Origin: CAZLAJ01 sp964644605 | GTDB lineage: Bacteria; Patescibacteriota; Microgenomatia; UBA1406; GWC2-37-13 | NCBI GenBank assembly: GCA_964644605.1 | Contig: CAZXWS010000008.1 | Span: 1 to 12,893, forward strand | Reading direction: 5' to 3' | DNA: 12,893 nucleotides | Shown: piece by piece, positions 12,824-12,893 of the stretch | How the letters are laid out: the number at the start of each line of letters is the position of its first letter | Position numbering within the stretch: the stretch's first letter is position 1 | Translations under genes and position numbers: made by a program | Notes under the pieces: model-generated | Told to the model about the DNA's origin: nothing | What the model saw: the letters and a program-made list of their open reading frames with translations, nothing else | Database searches by the model: none

Positions 12824-12893
12824 CGCAATAAAAATAACGGATAAAGACGATAAAAAAAATGAAGACGAAACAGAAGACGAACTGAAATAAGTA

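Noticed and set aside
12828..12890. Plus-strand acidic frame ending in E-D-E-L-K and a stop
   Set aside because: It has no start codon and continues upstream as antisense of the RRM gene. Purine-rich leader complement is the simpler explanation.

Overview
The window looks like a chromosomal segment of an uncultured bacterium of the Candidate Phyla Radiation (Patescibacteria, probably the Parcubacteria side). The evidence is indirect: a compact AT-rich gene order, a TMTC-like membrane glycosyltransferase with TPRs, a secreted Thr-Pro-linker surface protein, an M16 peptidase, a glycine-rich RRM protein, almost no Shine-Dalgarno sequences, and odd low-complexity intergenic DNA. TGA is used as a normal stop (leuS, the PIN gene and its HTH partner), so the UGA-glycine code of SR1/Gracilibacteria is excluded. 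No rRNA, tRNA, CRISPR array, insertion sequence or phage gene was seen.

Layout. 1-669 (+) is the 3' part of a TPR protein. It faces a convergent paralogue at 823-2550 (-), a multi-pass GT-C-type glycosyltransferase with C-terminal TPRs. The 153 bp between them holds a pair of inverted REP-like hairpins inside a longer 18-bp inverted repeat. 2773-5190 (+) encodes a large exported, membrane-anchored beta-rich protein, convergent with an M16 zinc peptidase (5211-6521, -). 6679-8409 is a small accessory island. It holds an HTH/PIN toxin-antitoxin-like operon (-), a divergent gene fusing a nucleoside-deoxyribosyltransferase-like domain to a ribbon-helix-helix DNA-binding domain (+), and a convergent, 11-bp-overlapping phosphoribosyltransferase-fold gene (-). 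leuS follows (8545-10950, -). Divergent from it are a protein of unknown function (11017-11670, +) and a GNAT acetyltransferase (11692-12207, +). An RRM RNA-binding protein (12378-12803, -) closes the window. No gene-free stretch exceeds 300 bases; the longest is 2551-2772.

Two window-wide signals stand out. First, nearly every gene has a -10 hexamer about 6-9 nt before its start codon, which predicts leaderless mRNAs. The RRM gene is the clear exception, with an SD-like sequence. This pattern was used to choose several start codons. Second, the intergenic DNA is largely made of degenerate tandem repeats with a constant 7-bp period but a different sequence at each locus (about 650-718, 777-853, 2592-2626, 2663-2757, 5178-5212, 6594-6628, 12205-12300). 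Two such stretches lie in frame inside leuS (9666-9735 and 10226-10260), and several gene 3' ends run into them. These heptamer arrays and the 6679-8409 island are the best candidates here for undescribed biology.
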